From Dyella lipolytica (GTDB lineage: Bacteria > Pseudomonadota > Gammaproteobacteria > Xanthomonadales > Rhodanobacteraceae): 64,000 nucleotides of DNA. The notes under the pieces were generated by a model. The model worked only from the letters and a program-made list of their open reading frames with translations, had not been told where the DNA came from and searched no databases. The position numbers and the translations under genes were made by a program. Below are positions 1-8,468 of the stretch, one piece after another (within the stretch, counting starts at the first letter, position 1; every line of letters begins with the position of its first letter). The stretch lies in the NCBI RefSeq assembly GCF_030160075.1, contig NZ_BSNQ01000009.1, forward strand, positions 802,295-866,294, given 5' to 3'.

Positions 1-1776
1 GCCGGTTTGCTTCAGCGCCAGCAAATGCGTGATCAATTGCAGCGTCTTGCCAAGCCCCATATCGTCGGCCAGCACGCCGCCCACACCGGCTTCGGCGAGC
101 GCATTCAACCATCGCAGGCCTTCGCGCTGATACGGGCGCAATTCGACGGTAAGGCCTTCGGGTACCACATCGCTGGCGCGGTCAGCAGCGTCGCGCAGGC
201 GCGCAGTGAAACCGCGCAATTGCTCGGGCGCTTGCAGTTCACCGCCGCTCGGCAGCGCTTCGACGATTTCCTCGAGTCGCCCGGCCTGCACGCGCGGCAG
301 GTGCAGTTTCTTTTTCGGCTTTTCCAGGTATTCGGCGAGCGGTGCGAGCAGGCCACGCAGTTCTTTCAAGCGCACGGGCACACGTCGACGCTCGTCGACG
401 GGCGCGTACCACACGGCGTCTTCCGGCTCGTTCGGCGCGGGGCTCAGGTTGAGTTGATGCTCGGCCAGTGCCTGCGCAACGGCAGGCAGCAGGTTGCGGC
501 GCTTGCCTTCGACCTCGATACCGATTTCCAGATCGAACGCGTGATCGTCGGCGTCTTCGACGGCATTGCCGTACCAGCGCACCGGACCTTCCAGCACTTC
601 GAACGGAAAACTCGGCGCGTATTCGAGCAGGAAGCCTTCCGCTTCGAGTTTGGGACGCAACGCGAGCCAGCGCGCCGGCGTGTTCACTTCGAGCGCACCG
701 GCGTGGCCTTTGCCGGGGAACAGCCAGGCGTCTTCCGGCAGCGTATCGGCGACATCCCAAGGCAAACCTTCGGTATCCACGCCGAGCGTGAGGCCGGCAC
801 GTTCGAGCTGCTCCATCGTGGACAACTCTTCGGCGCGGCGGCGGGTGATTTCCACCAACTGGCCGTTGCGCACGCGACGTACCAGCGGTTCGCCACCGCG
901 CCCTGGCAAGCGTTCGCCCGCGTAATCGAAGGCGAGCCGCGCATAGGCGAGCGGCGGCGTGCCTGCGGCCAGGCGCGCGTGACGGGTCAGCGCGTGCAGG
1001 ATCAGCACCGGCTTGGGCGCCAGTTCCGCGCGACGCAGTTCCTCGAAGACCTGCGGCGCCGGAATGCGGTGCGCCAGTCGACTCGACGGCAGGCTGCGGC
1101 GCAGGCTGCGGCTGTACTCGTGCTTGAGCGGTGGCAGATCGAGCCAGTGCGTTTCTTCGGGGTCCGCTTCCAGATGCCCGAGTTCGGCGCGTTCGGCATC
1201 CAGGTACCAAAGCCCTTCGACGCGCAGCAAGCGCTGGCTGTGCGGCAGCGACGGCAGCAGGCGCTGGCTGCCATCGTGTTCCAGGTGCCAGTGCCAGTTG
1301 AGCTGATGCGATTTGCCGCGTGACAGGCGCAAGCCAGCCAGACCACCGAGGAAGCACGGCGTGGTGTCGAGCATTTCAGCCAGCAGCGTGCTGCCGACGT
1401 GACCGCTCAGACGCGCATAGCTGCGCGACTTGCGCAGCGTCTGCGGCAGACCCAGCACGGCCGTGGCAAGCCGCTGTTCGAGCGGCTGCAACGTGGTGTG
1501 GGACAGCAGTTTGCTTTCCAGGGGCGCAGGGCGAGCGAAGCGGCCGTGTTCGACGGCCGACAGCAGCACCGGCGCTGCGTCCAGCCGCGCGAAGGGCGCG
1601 CCTTCTTCCGACATCACCTCGAAAAAGAAACCGAGCACGACGTGTTCGTGTGCCGCAGCGGCTGTCGGCTTGGCCAGCAGCTTGCGCCACACGCCGGGCA
1701 GACTCTCCTCGCCGCGCTCTTCCTTGGGTGCGGAGGGATCGTCGTGCCGTTTCTCGTCCGGTAGATGCATGCGCAT
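1..1776 (-). CDS. SNF2-family DEAD/DEAH-box helicase, N-terminal part (cut by window edge)
   Basis: The reading frame is open from an ATG at 1776 to the first base of the window, so about 592 N-terminal residues are present and the rest lies outside. Close to the edge (about residues 565-577) it reads [15 protein letters not shown], the Walker A segment typical of SNF2/SWI2 ATPases, preceded by the usual [13 protein letters not shown] lead-in. The roughly 540 residues before the motor are a long family-specific N-terminal region without a motif I can name. SNF2 proteins use ATP to move along double-stranded DNA or displace bound proteins; a specific bacterial role cannot be assigned. A second in-frame ATG lies at 1770. 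Confidence 0.85.
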   Translation of the reverse strand, partial: MRMHLPDEKRHDDPSAPKEERGEESLPGVWRKLLAKPTAAAAHEHVVLGFFFEVMSEEGAPFARLDAAPVLLSAVEHGRFARPAPLESKLLSHTTLQPLEQRLATAVLGLPQTLRKSRSYARLSGHVGSTLLAEMLDTTPCFLGGLAGLRLSRGKSHQLNWHWHLEHDGSQRLLPSLPHSQRLLRVEGLWYLDAERAELGHLEADPEETHWLDLPPLKHEYSRSLRRSLPSSRLAHRIPAPQVFEELRRAELAPKPVLILHALTRHARLAAGTPPLAYARLAFDYAGERLPGRGGEPLVRRVRNGQLVEITRRRAEELSTMEQLERAGLTLGVDTEGLPWDVADTLPEDAWLFPGKGHAGALEVNTPARWLALRPKLEAEGFLLEYAPSFPFEVLEGPVRWYGNAVEDADDHAFDLEIGIEVEGKRRNLLPAVAQALAEHQLNLSPAPNEPEDAVWYAPVDERRRVPVRLKELRGLLAPLAEYLEKPKKKLHLPRVQAGRLEEIVEALPSGGELQAPEQLRGFTARLRDAADRASDVVPEGLTVELRPYQREGLRWLNALAEAGVGGVLADDMGLGKTLQLITHLLALKQTG

Positions 1777-1866
1777 GCGATCCCTGGGGAGATCAAAACC
1801 TTGAGCTTAACAGCGATCGGGGTCCGCGCCGCAAGCGAATGCGGACAAGCACACAAGAATTGACGT

Positions 1867-2907
1867 TTAGTGAGAGCCGAACAGGCCTTGCGGGTATTCC
1901 GGTTTCTGTTCGCGCGCCATCAGGGCACGCAGTCCTTCGACGGGCGTGACCTCGCCATGCAGCACCGCGCGCACGCCTTTGCTGATCGGCAGGTCCAGGT
2001 CGTGCTTGTCGGCCAGGCGCACCACTTCATCGACCGTAACGACGCTTTCGACGACCTGACCGATCTGCGCCACCGCCTCGTTGATACCGATGCCTTGCCC
2101 CAGCGCGATACCGAGCCGACGATTGCGGGAGAGGTCGCCGGTGCAGGTAAGCACGAGATCGCCTAGGCCGGAGAGGCCCATCAGGGTTTCCGGTCGTGCG
2201 CCAAGTGCAACGCCGAGGCGCAGCATCTCGTTCATGCCGCGGGTGATCAGGCCGGCACGTGCATTCAGGCCCAGCTGCATGCCGTCGGCCACGCCGGTGG
2301 CAACCGCCAGCACATTTTTCATCGCACCGCCGAGCTCGGCGCCGAGCACGTCCTTGCCGGTGTAGGCGCGAAAGTTGGGTGCGTGAAGCAGAACGGCCAG
2401 CTGCTGGGCGAACGCATCGTTTTCCGAATGCACGGTGACGGCACTGGGCATGCCGGCCGCCACTTCACGCGCAAACGATGGGCCGGTGATCACCGCCGCA
2501 GCGCGACCGGGAAGCTTCTCGGCCACCAATTCATGCAGGAAACGACCGGTGCCAGGCTCGAAGCCCTTGGTGGCCCAGGCGATGTTGGCGGCGGGATCGA
2601 GCAGCGGCGCGACCTCATCCAACATTTCGGCGAACGCGTGGCTGGGCACCACGATCAGCACGATCGTGGCGCCGCGCAGAGCGACAGCCAGATCGGGCTC
2701 GAAGGCGAGCCCGGCGGGCAGCTCGAGATCCGGCAGATAGCGCTGGTTACGGCGCGTGGTCGCCATGGCGGCCAGCGCTGCGGCATTGCGCCCCCACAAC
2801 CGCGTGGGAACACCATTGCGCGCAGCCAGCGTGGCCAGGGCCGTGCCCCAGGAGCCCGCACCCAGAACCGCCAGGCTCGGCTGGTCCAGAATCGGCTGGT
2901 CGGTCAT
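1867..2907 (-). CDS. gpsA: NAD(P)H-dependent glycerol-3-phosphate dehydrogenase
   Basis: This cytosolic enzyme reduces dihydroxyacetone phosphate to sn-glycerol 3-phosphate, the backbone for phospholipids. The 346-residue protein has the Rossmann motif [10 protein letters not shown] near residues 16-25, a second conserved block [10 protein letters not shown], and the C-terminal catalytic region with [13 protein letters not shown] (catalytic Lys about 200) and GLGDLVLTC. Length and motif order are normal for bacterial GpsA. It lies 9 bases downstream of secB on the same strand, and a secB-gpsA operon is common in gammaproteobacteria. Its product feeds the PlsB acyltransferase encoded at 17790. 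Confidence 0.96.
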   Translation of the reverse strand: MTDQPILDQPSLAVLGAGSWGTALATLAARNGVPTRLWGRNAAALAAMATTRRNQRYLPDLELPAGLAFEPDLAVALRGATIVLIVVPSHAFAEMLDEVAPLLDPAANIAWATKGFEPGTGRFLHELVAEKLPGRAAAVITGPSFAREVAAGMPSAVTVHSENDAFAQQLAVLLHAPNFRAYTGKDVLGAELGGAMKNVLAVATGVADGMQLGLNARAGLITRGMNEMLRLGVALGARPETLMGLSGLGDLVLTCTGDLSRNRRLGIALGQGIGINEAVAQIGQVVESVVTVDEVVRLADKHDLDLPISKGVRAVLHGEVTPVEGLRALMAREQKPEYPQGLFGSH

Positions 2908-2916
2908 GGTTTGTGC

Positions 2917-3420
2917 TCAGCTGTTGAGCGTCGGGGCCTCGCCGCCGCCCGCTACGCGGCGCTGCTGCTCGGCGTACAGGGCTTCGAAATTGATCGGCTG
3001 CAGCAGGAACGGCGGGAAGCCGCCTTCCTGCACCAGCGAGGAGATCACCTGCCGCGCGTAAGGGAACAACAGGTTCGGGCAGTAGCTGCCGATGATGCCG
3101 GCATGATCGCTTTCGCTGAAGCCGGCGATGCCGAACAGACCTGCCTGGTGCACTTCGGCCAGATAGGCGGTGCGATCATTCACGGTGCAGGTCAAGGTCA
3201 GGCTCAGTACCACTTCATACATGTCGTTACCCAGGCCGGTGGCGCGCTGGGTCAGGTTCAGCTGAACCTGCGGCGCCTCGTTCAACTCGCCCACATCCTG
3301 GAAGATCTGCGGAGCGTTGGGTGCCTCGAAGGACACGTCCTTTACGTAGATCTTCTGCAGCATTAGCTGCGGCTGGCTGGCCGGGCCACTGGCCTGACCG
3401 TTGGCGATGACTTCTGCCAT
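2917..3420 (-). CDS. secB: Protein-export chaperone SecB
   Basis: SecB is the tetrameric cytosolic chaperone that holds preproteins unfolded and delivers them to SecA. The 167-residue protein shows the family core IYVKDVSFEAPNAP followed by the long beta-strand region (VQLNLTQRA, YEVVLSLTLTCTV) and the conserved YCPNLLFPYARQVISSLV block. The start at 3420 has a good ribosome-binding site (GAGGGA) seven bases upstream on the minus strand. It is the first gene of a secB-gpsA pair; upstream of it is a gap rich in hairpins. Confidence 0.96.
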   Translation of the reverse strand: MAEVIANGQASGPASQPQLMLQKIYVKDVSFEAPNAPQIFQDVGELNEAPQVQLNLTQRATGLGNDMYEVVLSLTLTCTVNDRTAYLAEVHQAGLFGIAGFSESDHAGIIGSYCPNLLFPYARQVISSLVQEGGFPPFLLQPINFEALYAEQQRRVAGGGEAPTLNS

Positions 3421-3514
3421 GGGAATCCCTCAGTTCGAATAAGCAGGCGCGCGGGGCGCAAAGGAGGAGATTGTTCCATACATCCCCGTCTGCTGCCATG
3501 AGCATGGCTCTTTG

Positions 3515-3697
3515 CCTTCTCCCCTTCTCCCCACCGGGGTACGCGGGGAGAGCACATGGATGTGCTCGGCTTTGAGGAGCGAGGAGAAGGTTGGGATGAG
3601 GGGCCAATCTTGCGACGGGCTACATCGAAGCAGACTACGAATAGCCATTTACGCAAGAGTGGCCCCTCACCTCGTTCCTCTCCCCGAAGGGGAGAGG
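3515..3697. repeat. Cluster of REP-like hairpins upstream of secB and rpmB
   Basis: Three nested or adjacent inverted repeats are visible. CCTTCTCC (3515-3522) matches GGAGAAGG (3583-3590), with an inner hairpin AGCACAT/ATGTGCT (3551-3566). GAGGGGCC (3598-3605) matches GGCCCCTC (3661-3668), with inner arms CTTGCG (3609-3614)/CGCAAG (3652-3657) and GGCTA/TAGCC. CCTCTCCCC-GAA-GGGGAGAGG occupies 3677-3697. The texture resembles extragenic palindromic repeats found in many gammaproteobacterial genomes. No coding potential is evident. Confidence 0.7.
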
Positions 3698-3712
3698 AAG
3701 CAAAGCCGCCAT

Positions 3713-3742
3713 TTGCACATCACCCTGTTTTTACTGGATAAT
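3713..3742 (+). promoter_or_regulatory. Candidate sigma-70 promoter of rpmB-rpmG
   Basis: TTGCAC (3713-3718) and GATAAT (3737-3742) are separated by 18 bases and lie about 165 bases before the rpmB start. The -10 element matches the consensus at five of six positions. Seen in the sequence only; no start site is known. Confidence 0.55.
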
Positions 3743-3749
3743 GCACGGC

Positions 3750-3908
3750 TCGCCCTTATCGACCCGGCCTACCGGGTATGTCCGCTACGCGATGCGGACC
3801 TCACGACGTACGGCGAAAGCAACACCCTCCAGCATCGCGTGGCGCATAGCGTCGCTGGGCCGATGTCGCCCTGGCTAACGGGCGTTACACCACATTACGG
3901 AGGTCATC
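3750..3908 (+). promoter_or_regulatory. Structured 5' leader of rpmB-rpmG
   Basis: The predicted untranslated leader is about 155 bases long. It contains two clear hairpins: ACCCGG-CCTA-CCGGGT (3762-3777) and GTCCGC-8 nt-GCGGAC (3780-3799). It ends with a GGAGG-like site (ACGGAGG) eight bases before the rpmB ATG. Many ribosomal-protein operons carry leaders bound by one of their own products; whether this one is such a site is inference. Confidence 0.4.
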
Positions 3909-4145
3909 ATGGCCCGTGTATGCCAAGTCACCGGAAAAGGTGTGCAGACCGGCAACAACGTCTCGCATGCCAACAACAAGACCCGTCGCCGCTGGTTGCC
4001 CAACCTGCATGAGCGTCGCTTCTGGGTTCCCAGCGAAAACCGCTGGGTGAAACTGCGCGTCTCCAACCAGGCGCTGCGCACCATCGACAAGAAGGGCATC
4101 GAGGCCGTGATCGCCGACCTGCGTGCCCGCGGCGAAAAGGTCTGA
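3909..4145 (+). CDS. rpmB: 50S ribosomal protein L28 (bL28)
   Basis: This is a 78-residue basic protein beginning [23 protein letters not shown], the standard start of bacterial L28, and continuing [18 protein letters not shown]. It lacks the paired CxxC motifs of zinc-binding L28 forms, so it is the zinc-independent type. L28 is part of the large ribosomal subunit. It lies 10 bases upstream of rpmG, and the two form a conserved operon. The start is fixed by the ACGGAGG site upstream. Confidence 0.97.
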   Translation: MARVCQVTGKGVQTGNNVSHANNKTRRRWLPNLHERRFWVPSENRWVKLRVSNQALRTIDKKGIEAVIADLRARGEKV

Positions 4146-4155
4146 GGAGTAAGTC

Positions 4156-4323
4156 ATGGCTAACAGCAAGCAAGACAAGATCCGTCTGATCTCGTCGGCC
4201 GGTACCGGCCACTTCTACACCACGCAGAAGAACAAGAAGAACACCCCGGACAAATTTGAATTCAAGAAATACGATCCGGTCGTTCGCAAGCACGTGATCT
4301 ACAAGGAAGGCAAGATCAAGTGA
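4156..4323 (+). CDS. rpmG: 50S ribosomal protein L33 (bL33)
   Basis: This 55-residue basic protein begins [23 protein letters not shown] and ends [10 protein letters not shown], the usual gammaproteobacterial L33. It has no cysteines, so it is the zinc-independent form. The ATG at 4156 follows GAGGAG by 7 bases. It is the second gene of the rpmB-rpmG operon and is followed by a strong intrinsic terminator. Confidence 0.96.
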   Translation: MANSKQDKIRLISSAGTGHFYTTQKNKKNTPDKFEFKKYDPVVRKHVIYKEGKIK

Positions 4324-4372
4324 TCTCGCTGTGGGTGGATCACTACAGCGAAAGCTAAGATCCATCCCTTCG

Positions 4373-4400
4373 AAAACCCGCCCTTGTGGCGGGTTTTTTA
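4373..4400 (+). terminator. Intrinsic terminator after rpmG
   Basis: The ten-base arms AAAACCCGCC (4373-4382) and GGCGGGTTTT (4388-4397) enclose a five-base loop and run into six T residues (4394-4399). This is a textbook rho-independent terminator for the ribosomal-protein operon. Confidence 0.92.
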
Positions 4401-4493
4401 TTGGCAGCTCTCAGACAAACGGAAAATAGCGTCTATACCAGGAATACGATTGATTTATTTTGTGCCGGAATATGCAGGCGTCATGCGATGAGA

Positions 4494-5333
4494 TTACTTA
4501 ATCGCGCGAAAGACCGCGGTGTTCGCGCTTACAAATCCATATGAAGGCGCATAGCACAGCCCGATAGAAACGTGCGTAAAGCCTGCCGCACGAAGTTCGT
4601 CTATTAAATCGAGTCCAAAAGAGTGAAAGGTGTAGATGCCTGTACGATTCAAGCCATCCCCATGATATTCCGGCGGCGCAAAATGCGTGAGAGATCCATC
4701 CGAGTTCGGCTTCCCTCTTAATAGAGAGGTGGCGTTTTCATGAAAAAATGGCACGGTAAATACAAGCGTACTTCCTGGCGCGAGTACACGAGAACATTCA
4801 CGTAACGCTGCCCGGTAGTCGTAGACGTGCTCCATTACATCGCTGTGAGCGATCAGGTCGAGCGAGTTCGACGCGTAAGACAACTGCGTGATGTCCTCAT
4901 GCCTCGTATAACGAGGCCGAAAGGTGCTCGATCGCCACACATAGGCTTTCCCGTGTTGTTTATCAGGCCCAAGAAACTCGGACCCCATCGTATTCGGGTA
5001 TCGTTTTTTTACTGATCGATACAATCTCGATGTTTGTTCTAACAACGCGATTCGAGCTTCGCGACCAGGCACATTCTCCGCTACCGCGCATCCGACCAAA
5101 CGTTGCCGATTCGTCAGTCTGCAGTGAGCGCATCGCATACCCTCTCGCAAATTGGGGCGATCACTAAACGCGCCCCCTTCTGACACGCTAAAAATCGTCG
5201 CGCGATCGCACCAAGCGCACCAACCTTGGACAGAAGTGGATTTGGCTAGGGAATCTTCGTCTGCAATCACAGTCGAGCGAAGATCGTTCACCGCCGCGAC
5301 ATATTCGGACGCATCTGCAAACCAATTCAGCAT
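4494..5333 (-). CDS. Class I SAM-dependent methyltransferase with N-terminal four-Cys motif
   Basis: The 279-residue protein carries a type-11 methyltransferase core in its second half: ...LIAHSDVMEHVYDYRAALRECSRVLAPG..., where DVMEHV and the RVLAPGS segment are characteristic. A canonical glycine-rich motif I is not obvious. The N-terminal third has two CxxC pairs (WCAWCD about residue 38 and RCAHCR about residue 68) that could bind zinc. The substrate is unknown. Codon use is clearly more AT-rich than all neighbours, and the gene stands alone between two terminators, both signs of horizontal acquisition. No clear ribosome-binding site precedes 5333, so the start is tentative. Confidence 0.8.
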   Translation of the reverse strand: MLNWFADASEYVAAVNDLRSTVIADEDSLAKSTSVQGWCAWCDRATIFSVSEGGAFSDRPNLREGMRCAHCRLTNRQRLVGCAVAENVPGREARIALLEQTSRLYRSVKKRYPNTMGSEFLGPDKQHGKAYVWRSSTFRPRYTRHEDITQLSYASNSLDLIAHSDVMEHVYDYRAALRECSRVLAPGSTLVFTVPFFHENATSLLRGKPNSDGSLTHFAPPEYHGDGLNRTGIYTFHSFGLDLIDELRAAGFTHVSIGLCYAPSYGFVSANTAVFRAIK

Positions 5334-5505
5334 GTCTGAGTACTTTTCTGTTGAAGTCGGCCGACTATATAAGTTGGCCCAAACAACTGGCAGTCAATCG
5401 ACGACTCATACGAGCATTTTTGGGGGCGTCTATGCGGGGATAACACCGAGGTCATGGTGATGGAACCCATCAGCCCTTCGCAATTACGGTGGAAATATTG
5501 CACCC

Positions 5506-5535
5506 AAAAGAAAGCCCGCCTCAGGGGCGGGCTTT
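5506..5535 (-). terminator. Intrinsic terminator after the desaturase gene
   Basis: The arms AAAGCCCGCC (5511-5520) and GGCGGGCTTT (5526-5535) enclose a TCAGG loop. On the minus strand the hairpin is followed by CTTTT, so it ends the desaturase transcript. It may also act on the opposite strand. Confidence 0.85.
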
Positions 5536-5566
5536 GCTTGACTCATGCGGCGAAGGCCGCCTGAGC

Positions 5567-6766
5567 TCAGGCGCTGTTACCAACCAGCGCGTAACTCTTC
5601 AACCGCTGCGCGAATTCTTGCAGCGCGCGGATACCGCTCTGTTCGGCCTCGGCGATCCACTGCTGCAAACCTTTCAGAGCCTGATCGGCACCGCGTTGCT
5701 CCATCAGATCGGCGAGGCGATTGCGGAAATCGCACACGGTGCTGAGCGTCGGACGCTTGGCCAGCACGGCCTGCAGGCGCTCGCGGCCTTCACCGTCGAG
5801 CCAGCGACCACCGTCGGCCAGTGCGCGGCGCATACGGCGCGGCGTCGCCTTGATGCTTTCGCCGGCGTGCTGCGCTTCATCGCGCAGGGTCGGCACGATG
5901 ACGTTGCGGTAGAAGTCGGTCATCGCCTCGAAGCGGTGGGTGAGCACGGCTTTCAAGGTTTCAGCATCGGGCAAGTGCACGTTCGGGCGCACGTCCAACG
6001 AGGGCGCAACGCGCAGCACTTTGGCAAGGCCCACGGCGCGCAGCGCGCAGATCATTGCCCAACCGATATCGAACTCCCACTTGCGCAGCGCGAACTTGGC
6101 CGAACTCGGGAAGGCGTGATGGTTGTTGTGCAGTTCTTCGCCGCCGATCCAGACGCCCCACGGAACGAGGTTGGTGGCGGTGTCGGAGCTTTCGAAGTTG
6201 CGGTAGCCCCACCAGTGGCCGACGCCGTTGACGAAGCCGGCCGCCCAGAACGGAATCCACGCCATCTGCACGGCCCACACGGCACCGCCGATGACGCCGA
6301 ACAGCGCTAAGTTGATGATGAGCATCAGCGACGGCCCCCAGTAAGGGTGCCCGCTGTAGAGCTTGCGCTCGATCCAGTCGTCGGGTGTGCCGCGGCCGTA
6401 CTTCTCCAGGTCTTCCTTCACTTCGCTGGCATCGCGATAAAGCCCGACACCGTCCCAAAAGACTTTCTTGAGACCGTAGATCTGCGGGCTATGCGGATCT
6501 TCCTCGGTCTCGACCTTGGCGTGGTGCTTGCGATGCACGGCGACCCACTCCTTGGTGACCATGCCCGTGGTGAGCCAGCCCCAGAAGCGGAAGAAATTCG
6601 CGATAGCAGGATGCAGATCGATGCCGCGATGCGTCTGGCAGCGATGCAGATAAAGGGTGACCGTGAAGATGGTGATCTGGGTGACCACCAACAGGTAGAC
6701 GATAATCGCCACCCAGCCGGCATGGCTCAGGCCGCCGGAAAGGAACTGCAGCACAGCATCGAACAT
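5567..6766 (-). CDS. Membrane fatty acid desaturase (delta-9 acyl-CoA/acyl-lipid type)
   Basis: This is an integral membrane di-iron desaturase that introduces a cis double bond into saturated acyl chains. From the ATG at 6766 the protein has 399 residues. The three histidine boxes are present: HRCQTH (41-46), HRKHH (78-82) and HNNHH (about 210-216). Hydrophobic stretches lie before box 1 and between boxes 2 and 3. The C-terminal ~100 residues are a soluble helical extension. The reading frame extends to 6841, but family members begin at MFDAVLQFLSGGL, so 6766 was chosen. The gene is monocistronic and divergent from the ABC operon. Likely role: adjusting membrane fluidity. Confidence 0.92.
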   Translation of the reverse strand: MFDAVLQFLSGGLSHAGWVAIIVYLLVVTQITIFTVTLYLHRCQTHRGIDLHPAIANFFRFWGWLTTGMVTKEWVAVHRKHHAKVETEEDPHSPQIYGLKKVFWDGVGLYRDASEVKEDLEKYGRGTPDDWIERKLYSGHPYWGPSLMLIINLALFGVIGGAVWAVQMAWIPFWAAGFVNGVGHWWGYRNFESSDTATNLVPWGVWIGGEELHNNHHAFPSSAKFALRKWEFDIGWAMICALRAVGLAKVLRVAPSLDVRPNVHLPDAETLKAVLTHRFEAMTDFYRNVIVPTLRDEAQHAGESIKATPRRMRRALADGGRWLDGEGRERLQAVLAKRPTLSTVCDFRNRLADLMEQRGADQALKGLQQWIAEAEQSGIRALQEFAQRLKSYALVGNSA

Positions 6767-6933
6767 CTGGATATACCCGGGTACGTTGAAAAAGCAGTCT
6801 AGTTGAGGGCGTCCATACCCACCAGCACGGACTCCCACCATGGTAACGCCCCACCGCTTTCACTTCTGTTAAAACACGGCTTCGTGACGGCGAACGGTTG
6901 TCTAACGTATGGGGTCACCCCGACAATCAAGCA

Positions 6934-7686
6934 ATGAACGCGCCGAAGCCTGCTTCACCTCCCGTATTGCAACTCGAACAGGTTGTCCGGCATCGCGCCG
7001 GCCGCCCTGCCGTGCGCGATGTCAGCCTGAGTCTCGAAGCCGGGCAAGTGCTTGGCCTGCTTGGGGTGAACGGGGCCGGCAAGTCCACCACGCTGGCGTT
7101 GATTGCCGGGGCGCTACGACCCGATAGCGGCGCGATCCGGCTGCAAGGACAAGACTTTCTCGAGCACCCCGAACGGGCCGGCCGAGCGATCGGCTGGCTG
7201 CCCGAAGGTGCCCCGCTGTGGCCAGAACTGACGGTACGCGAACATCTGGACGCGCATGGCCGCCTCCGCGGCCTGAACGGGACCGATCTGGACCGTGCGC
7301 GCGACGCCACCCTCGAGCGGCTGGAACTGAAGGACCTGGGCGACCGCCTTGCGGGCGTATTGTCGCAGGGTCAGCGCCAACGCCTTGGATTGGCCTGCGC
7401 GCTGCTGCATCGTCCGGCCCTGCTGGTGCTGGACGAACCCGCCAATGCCCTCGACCCCGTCCAAGTGGTCGCATTGCGCGGCTTGTTGCGCGAACTGGCG
7501 GCGAACGGTACCGCGGTGATTCTTTCCACCCACCAGCTGACCGAAGTCACTGCCGTGTGCGATCGCGTGGCGATCCTGCATGAGGGCACGCTGCGTTACG
7601 ACGCGCCGTTGCGCGCGGATGGACATGCCGCGCTGGAAAAAACGTTCTTCGACATTGCAATGGCTGGTAGGGCACAAGCCGCATGA
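6934..7686 (+). CDS. ABC transporter ATP-binding protein (Gld-like exporter)
   Basis: The 250-residue nucleotide-binding subunit has Walker A GVNGAGKST (44-52), signature LSQGQRQR, Walker B LLVLDEPANALDP and switch-loop histidine in STHQ. It powers the permease encoded immediately downstream, whose start overlaps its stop by four bases. A TTG at 6898 could add 12 residues, but the ATG at 6934 starts the usual domain and is preferred. The whole set resembles the GldA-GldF-GldG type exporters first named for gliding bacteria. Such genes are common in non-gliding proteobacteria, where the substrate is unknown. Confidence 0.9.
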   Translation: MNAPKPASPPVLQLEQVVRHRAGRPAVRDVSLSLEAGQVLGLLGVNGAGKSTTLALIAGALRPDSGAIRLQGQDFLEHPERAGRAIGWLPEGAPLWPELTVREHLDAHGRLRGLNGTDLDRARDATLERLELKDLGDRLAGVLSQGQRQRLGLACALLHRPALLVLDEPANALDPVQVVALRGLLRELAANGTAVILSTHQLTEVTAVCDRVAILHEGTLRYDAPLRADGHAALEKTFFDIAMAGRAQAA

Positions 7687-8468
7687 CACTTCTCGCAGTG
7701 ACGCGGCTGGAATTGCGCCGCCTGTTCGTGCGCCCGCTTGGTTGGATCATCGCCGCACTGGCCTTGGCGGAACTGGGTTGGCGCTTCGCCTTGTTGTTGC
7801 AGATATTCCTGCTCAACCAGATCCGGCTTGCCGCACTGCCCGATGGCCCCGGCTATACCGATCTGGTCGCCGTGCGGATGCTCAGCAGTTTCATGACCGG
7901 CAGCCCGCTGCCGTTCGGCCTGATCGAACTGGCTCTGCTGCTGGTTCCGTTGCTGACCATGACCACGCTCGCGAGCGAACGCAATGCGGGAACGTTGCCG
8001 TTGTTGTTCGCCAGCGGCTTGTCGGCTGCGCGCATTCTGCTCGGCAAGTATCTGGCAGTGCTGATCTGGCTGGCTCTGTGGCTGGTGCTCGCACTCGCCA
8101 TTCCCGTTTACCTTGCGCATGGCGCGACGCTGGATTGGGGCAAGCTGGCTGCGGCCACGCTGGGCACTTTTCTTACGCTGGCGTTGCTGGGCGCTATCGG
8201 CGTGGCGTGTTCCGCGTTTGCGTCGCACCCGGCGGTCGCGGCGGTCGCGGCGTTGATGGTGGGGCTGGCGCTCTATTGCATCAACCTCGGTGCGCAGCTG
8301 GCAGGTGTCAACAGCGGCTTCCTTAATTGGCTAGCCATGAGCACGCATCAGGAAAACTTGTTGCGCGGATTGGTATCGAGCGCGGACATTGTCTGGTTCC
8401 TGCTGGCGATCGCGGTGGCGCTGGCGCTGGGCACTCAACGCCTGGCCGCTGAGCGGGAGCGTGGCTGA
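7683..8468 (+). CDS. ABC-2 type permease (GldF-like)
   Basis: The 261-residue polytopic membrane protein has about six hydrophobic segments (for example LGWIIAALALAELGW, LLLVPLLTMTTLA and AVLIWLALWLVLALAIPVYLA) and the ABC-2 signature TLASERNAGTLPLLFASGLS. It starts inside the stop of the ATPase gene (ATGA overlap), and its own stop overlaps the next start, so the genes are translationally coupled. It forms the channel of the exporter. The substrate is not evident. Confidence 0.88.
   Translation: MTLLAVTRLELRRLFVRPLGWIIAALALAELGWRFALLLQIFLLNQIRLAALPDGPGYTDLVAVRMLSSFMTGSPLPFGLIELALLLVPLLTMTTLASERNAGTLPLLFASGLSAARILLGKYLAVLIWLALWLVLALAIPVYLAHGATLDWGKLAAATLGTFLTLALLGAIGVACSAFASHPAVAAVAALMVGLALYCINLGAQLAGVNSGFLNWLAMSTHQENLLRGLVSSADIVWFLLAIAVALALGTQRLAAERERG

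Noticed and set aside
7-1323. Long open frame on the plus strand opposite the SNF2 helicase
   Set aside because: It is rich in Arg, Gln, His and Ala as expected for an antisense shadow of GC-rich coding DNA; the minus strand has clear helicase motifs.
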